A DNA stretch of 64,000 nucleotides from Chrysaora quinquecirrha. Lineage: Eukaryota > Cnidaria > Scyphozoa > Semaeostomeae > Pelagiidae. Position numbers and translations under genes: made by a program. The DNA is taken from assembly GCA_014526335.1 (NCBI GenBank), contig JACTAT010000010.1, positions 6,583,826 through 6,647,825 of the forward strand. Direction: 5' to 3'. Below the pieces are notes generated by a model. That model saw only the letters and a list, made by a program, of their open reading frames with translations, was not told the DNA's origin and did no database searches. Positions within the stretch are counted from its first letter, which is position 1. Each line of letters starts with the position of its first letter. This document shows positions 59,935-64,000 of this stretch, one piece after another.

Positions 59935-61019
59935 GTATTTTGAAATTCAGATAAAACTTATCAATCCATATTAAACTAAACTTGCTTCGTTGATGCCCGC
60001 TCTCGCCAGATTAAAATTCAAATATCAGGCCAAGGGATTTGGTTGCGACGAAATAAGCACCGAAAAAATATCCAACAAAAGACCCAGGGCACTATATGAT
60101 GAAGTGAACGTAGCAAGCAGGCTTTGGCCTAGGCATCTTCCACCAATGCGACCATCCACCATTGTATTGTTTTTTCTTTGCAGTGCACGTTGTAGTAGAA
60201 GAGATTTCGAAATCGACAAAAGCAAAGATCAAGATACAGCTTCACCTTTTCACTGATGATTTGATTTTCTCTTACGTTTCACAGATTTAAGAAATTTTAA
60301 AAATAATCTCTATTTTATTTAGAAAATGCTATACGACCTAAAAAAAAGTTTTGAAATAACTCACAAATGATCAATTCAGCGCTCATAGCTGGTGAATGAA
60401 TCAGAGCGGAAATGGTTTCACAATTCAGATATGTTGCTAACAACAAGCCTTTCTCAGAGTTCTAAGATCAAGCAATGATTGGCTGGAACTGAATGGCGAT
60501 TCCTATAGACATGGGCAACAAAAGAACATGGTGGGAATCCCACTATTCTTACAATAGGGCACTCCCAAATTTGGCGCGTGATGTGTCAGCCAAGCTCTTT
60601 ATTTTGCTGCTATTGTTTTCTCCTTGGTTCGAATGTCATATGTTGCAATGTGGGAGGATATTGTTTTAGGTTAATGACTATATGTTCAAAGCAAATCATT
60701 GTTGTAGTTGCGCAACGCCGAACCAAGAGAGGGGTGAACTGATGAGCCTATGAGGAAATAATAAAAAGAGGACAGGACAGAGTTAGGGTTAGATAACTGT
60801 GATTTTGTGAACAAAGGTATTTTATCATCTTATTTGATCTTGTGTTCTCCATCTTTCATTGGCTTCGGGCGTTTGGCACTACATTGGCTTCAGTTACGCG
60901 AACGAAATTTCGAATACAAGAAGAAGGATTCTATTCTCAAATACGTTACTAACGAGAAGAATATTAACTGAAATTCTCGTGTCGAGTTGAGTTGTCTTGT
61001 AAAATTATTCACAACAAAA

Positions 61020-62916
61020 ATGGGAAGTACATTTTACAGTAATAATCGTCGCCATCCTTATGCTCCAACATTGGATATAAAATCAAGGTTGCTGAATAGA
61101 CAGAATTCTTCACAAAAACGAAGTAGGACTGATGTTGCCCAAAATCATTCCAATCAAGATAAAAGTTTATCATCAAGGTGCCACAATGTTTCCTCACAAG
61201 CATCAAAAGTTGGGACGTATCTTATATTCAGTAAAAATTTGTGGAATTCTTCTTTACATTATGCTGTAGACACTCGGACTCGACGCGAATATTGTTGCCG
61301 AGTAATTGGCCTAGACAAATACAGAGAATTCCTTTTCCGTATTTTCACATTGAACAACACAAGAACATCAACAAAATCGTGGAAGTTTTACTCGGTGAAA
61401 CACACGCATATATTATATTTGAACCTTCCTATGGAGACTTACATTCATATGTTAGATCAAAACGAAAATTAAAAGAACCTGAGGCCTGTAGACTTTTTAA
61501 ACAAATTGTGCAAACAGTCTCTCACTGCCACGAAAATGGAATAGTTCTACGGGACCTGAAACTTAGGAAGTTTGTCTTCAAGAATAAAGAGAGGTAAGTT
61601 TATCGATTTATGGTATAACTCGGTTTTGAGAATTCGTTCATTGTTTGATGTTTTCTAGGTGTAATCGAAAAAATATTGCGAAATCACAATCTGATGAAAA
61701 CTGAAATGAGAATTTTAATAATAGGTGGTCGAATATGGAATGTTTGCAATGTCAGATATTACATTCTGTATTCACACACATGAACCAAGAATATCCATAA
61801 ATATGGAATTAGTTTATCAATAAGAATTGAAATATTTATTAGATGTTTTGATTGAGAAACCAGCTTCCAGAATTATATGGAGAGCCTATTTCAAATCATG
61901 AATGAGCTTTTGTTCAAATCAATAGTAGCTTGCTTTTATTGAATTTCGAAATTCATAATTTGTTATTTCTTCTGCATCCTTAGTGATGACGACGCTAGCG
62001 TAATAATTAAAATTCGATATGGCTGTAAATTTTTCATGAGTGGGGGATTGCCATGGCATGAACTGCGTATTGCGACACCACAAGTGGGAACATCTCATTG
62101 TGGGAAATGCAAGTGTGGGAGGTAATCCTCAGGCATTCCTTAATTTGATTTGTTTGATATGCCAAGTTTCTTCTGCCCACGCCATGAAAACATCCTTTCT
62201 TCACAATAAGAAATCGCGGAAAATTCAAAACAAAATTAGCAATAAATAGTAGCAAAAAGATGTTCATCTACATATTTATCAGTAATACCAATAGGCATCA
62301 CACTGATAGATATTCTTGTGACAGCGCCTTTTCTATGCCCTGAAACCTGTAATTATTTTGCTAATTACTCTGGGCTCTTGTCCTCGAAAAGATGAAGGCT
62401 GAATTCTCTTGTCAAGTATAAATGGTTAGATAAAGTTCATTTATTTTCCAGAACACAACTCAAGCTGGAAACATTTGATGATGCACATGTGACATTTTGT
62501 GACAAGGAAGATGTTCTTACTGACAAACATGGTTGCCCAGCTTATGTTAGTCCTGAAATCTTAGAATCTACCAATGGTTATTCAGGAAAGCTGCTGACAT
62601 ATGGAGCTTGGGTGTAATGCTTTATACAATGCTGTTTGGAAGGTACCCCTTTCATGATAATGAACCATTAGCTCTTTTCTCAAAGATCCGAAGTGGACAC
62701 TTTCCTCTGCCAGACAGCATTTCTTCAAAGGCAAAATGTCTGTTGCGTGCAGTTTTAAGAAAAGATCCATCTGAGAGATTCAGTTCTCAAGAACTCCTTG
62801 AACATCCCTGGTTTCATTCTTGTTCTGCTCAAACTGTCATCAGCAGTAAAACTGACAGAAAATCTGGTGATCAATGTGTACCAGATTTTGCAGATAGTCA
62901 ATCCTTCTATAATTAG
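61020..62916 (+). CDS. Tribbles pseudokinase, with two apparent 1-nt frameshifts
   Basis: Two exons, 61020-61593 and 62452-62916, phase 2 junction at the point where Tribbles genes have theirs (after FKNKER). Recognised blocks: [112 protein letters not shown] and a C-terminal DQCVPD, the COP1-binding motif. The DFG motif is replaced (TFD), as in the family. The beta-3 Lys appears as Arg (CCRVIG). The frame breaks in the T-run 61333-61336 and the A-run 62587-62589; each break would be explained by one lost base. Tribbles proteins scaffold the COP1 ubiquitin ligase onto C/EBP-type targets and bind MEK/AKT. Expressed gene with assembly errors, or recent pseudogene, cannot be decided here. Confidence 0.88.
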
Positions 62917-64000
62917 AAGAAGATATTATGCTTTTATCTTAAGTTTGTAAATTCAAGTCACACAAACCTGTATTGAGGCACTTAATGTAAAAATATTGTT
63001 CTGGTGTTGATAATTAATTGCAGTCATATCCTTTCACTGCTGCCCCACTCAAGGGTGGTCATACTGTATGACATCAAATATTGAGAACAAAACCTGTAAT
63101 CAACAGCCCTGGATTCAATCTTAAACTAAAGATATCAATTTAAGGGCATTTATAGTTGCCTACTCTGACTTTGTTCTTGTACAAGTATTTTTTTTTATAT
63201 AAGAAACCCTTAATAAGAAACTCAGACTCTCAAATGGCCAAAAATTTAAGAAACCCAGTAGTGGAAATTTTTTATGTAAGAAACTTCAGACAGCAAAAAA
63301 GTTTTCTTTTATTTCCCATGTTTCATTTGCAATAACGCATTTCTGTAACAAACAGAGAAAAAGGAAACCAATAACAATGTTGCCAATATGGATATTCAAG
63401 AAACTCTTAAGAAACTTTCAGTACTCAAAATTTGAAAATTTTAAGAAATTTTCGGTACTGGATCAACTTTTTAGTTTCTAATAAAAAAATATGTATATAT
63501 TATGTCAATCACTTAGTGCGGAAGTATAAGCCCTTACCTTGACAACTGAGCAAATTTATTGGTGCATTGTTTGATTAATTCCATCCCAAAATTAGATGTG
63601 GATCACAATTAGATAATCATAAAAATTAAATGTATTTATCACACTTTAAATTTTTGTTGCATCTCTTATCCTTGACTTTTTTAAAATCCACTCCTTGACA
63701 GTGCCCAACCAGTGGCAATTTCTAAGGGGGGCTTGGGGGGCAGAGCCCTCTTGTTAAAATTACTTTTGATCTTGATTTTGACAGACATTTTTCCATTTAT
63801 CATACTTTTTGAAGAATCCTGTTGTCCAGGTCACTAAAACATGCCTTACTTGCAAAGATCTTTGCATAGAGTGTACTTTAATTGTTATTTCTCTTTGCCC
63901 GCATCTTTTTGAGTTTTGTCAATTCATGAAGGCTAAATTGCTTGCAATATTCCTGGTTTACATTTTTTCCTAACACTCAATCTTCCTATTTTTATGGATG
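62917..64000. other. Downstream of Tribbles, repeat-rich, no gene seen
   Basis: Holds the Tribbles 3' flank and, at about 63190-63480, a stretch with many TAAGAAAC words on one strand (TATAAGAAACC, TTAAGAAACCC, AGAAACTCTTAAGAAAC) similar to 17146-17172; this looks like subterminal repeats of a transposon. A G-run near 63726-63742 (GGGGGGCTTGGGGGGCAGAG) is also repeat-like. Confidence 0.45.

Larger units (their letters stand above)
56686..61019. other. Intergenic between REEP and Tribbles
   Basis: No confident gene. Holds a G-run MITE (58079-58344), a large inverted repeat (58684-59190) and a Cys-rich open segment after a splice-like AG at 59742. The hydrophobic minus-strand ORF at 57644-57838 has no support. 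Confidence 0.45.

Noticed and set aside
59990..60256. 88-residue plus-strand ORF
   Set aside because: No domain and overlapped by an equally long minus-strand frame; no splice partners seen.

Overview
This window is nuclear DNA from an animal, most likely an anthozoan cnidarian such as a coral or sea anemone (inference). The genes are split into many short exons with GT/AG introns and belong to conserved animal families (NDUFAF2, ERGIC3, KCNQ, REEP, Tribbles, a KAT6-type chromatin reader). The DNA between them is AT-rich and full of short non-autonomous transposons, SINE-like units and microsatellites. I found no operons, ribosome binding sites, CRISPR arrays or rRNA genes.

Layout. 1-6.5 kb: an intronless HD-domain oxygenase gene of PhnZ type (minus) sits head to head, 321 bp apart, with a seven-exon NDUFAF2 gene (plus). 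6.5-11 kb: mostly non-coding, with a 65-residue single-TM ORF. 11-17.5 kb: an eight-exon gene joining the KAT6 N-terminal reader module (winged helix, H15-like, double PHD finger) to a C-terminal SAM domain, with no acetyltransferase. 17.5-21 kb: transposons, including a piggyBac-type element. 22.4-30.8 kb: the last eleven exons of ERGIC3; its N-terminal part is lost at or before a 500-N gap (21266-21765). 32.9-39.2 kb: the first six exons of a KCNQ potassium channel, cut in S5 by a second 500-N gap (39209-39708). 39.7-47.1 kb: an unrecognised multi-exon gene on the minus strand, running into the same gap. 48.8-56.7 kb: a five-exon REEP gene. 61.0-62.9 kb: a two-exon Tribbles pseudokinase gene with two apparent 1-nt frameshifts.

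The genes are independent eukaryotic loci, not one pathway. The only close arrangement is the shared divergent promoter of the HD oxygenase and NDUFAF2. The most notable items are the reader-SAM architecture, the intronless PhnZ-like gene, the unidentified minus-strand gene, the damaged Tribbles frame, a hAT-type family with G-run ends recurring with 8-bp target duplications, and three hammerhead-ribozyme-like motifs in KCNQ introns. Exon borders were assigned by eye from splice consensus and reading phase; no alignment or database search was run.
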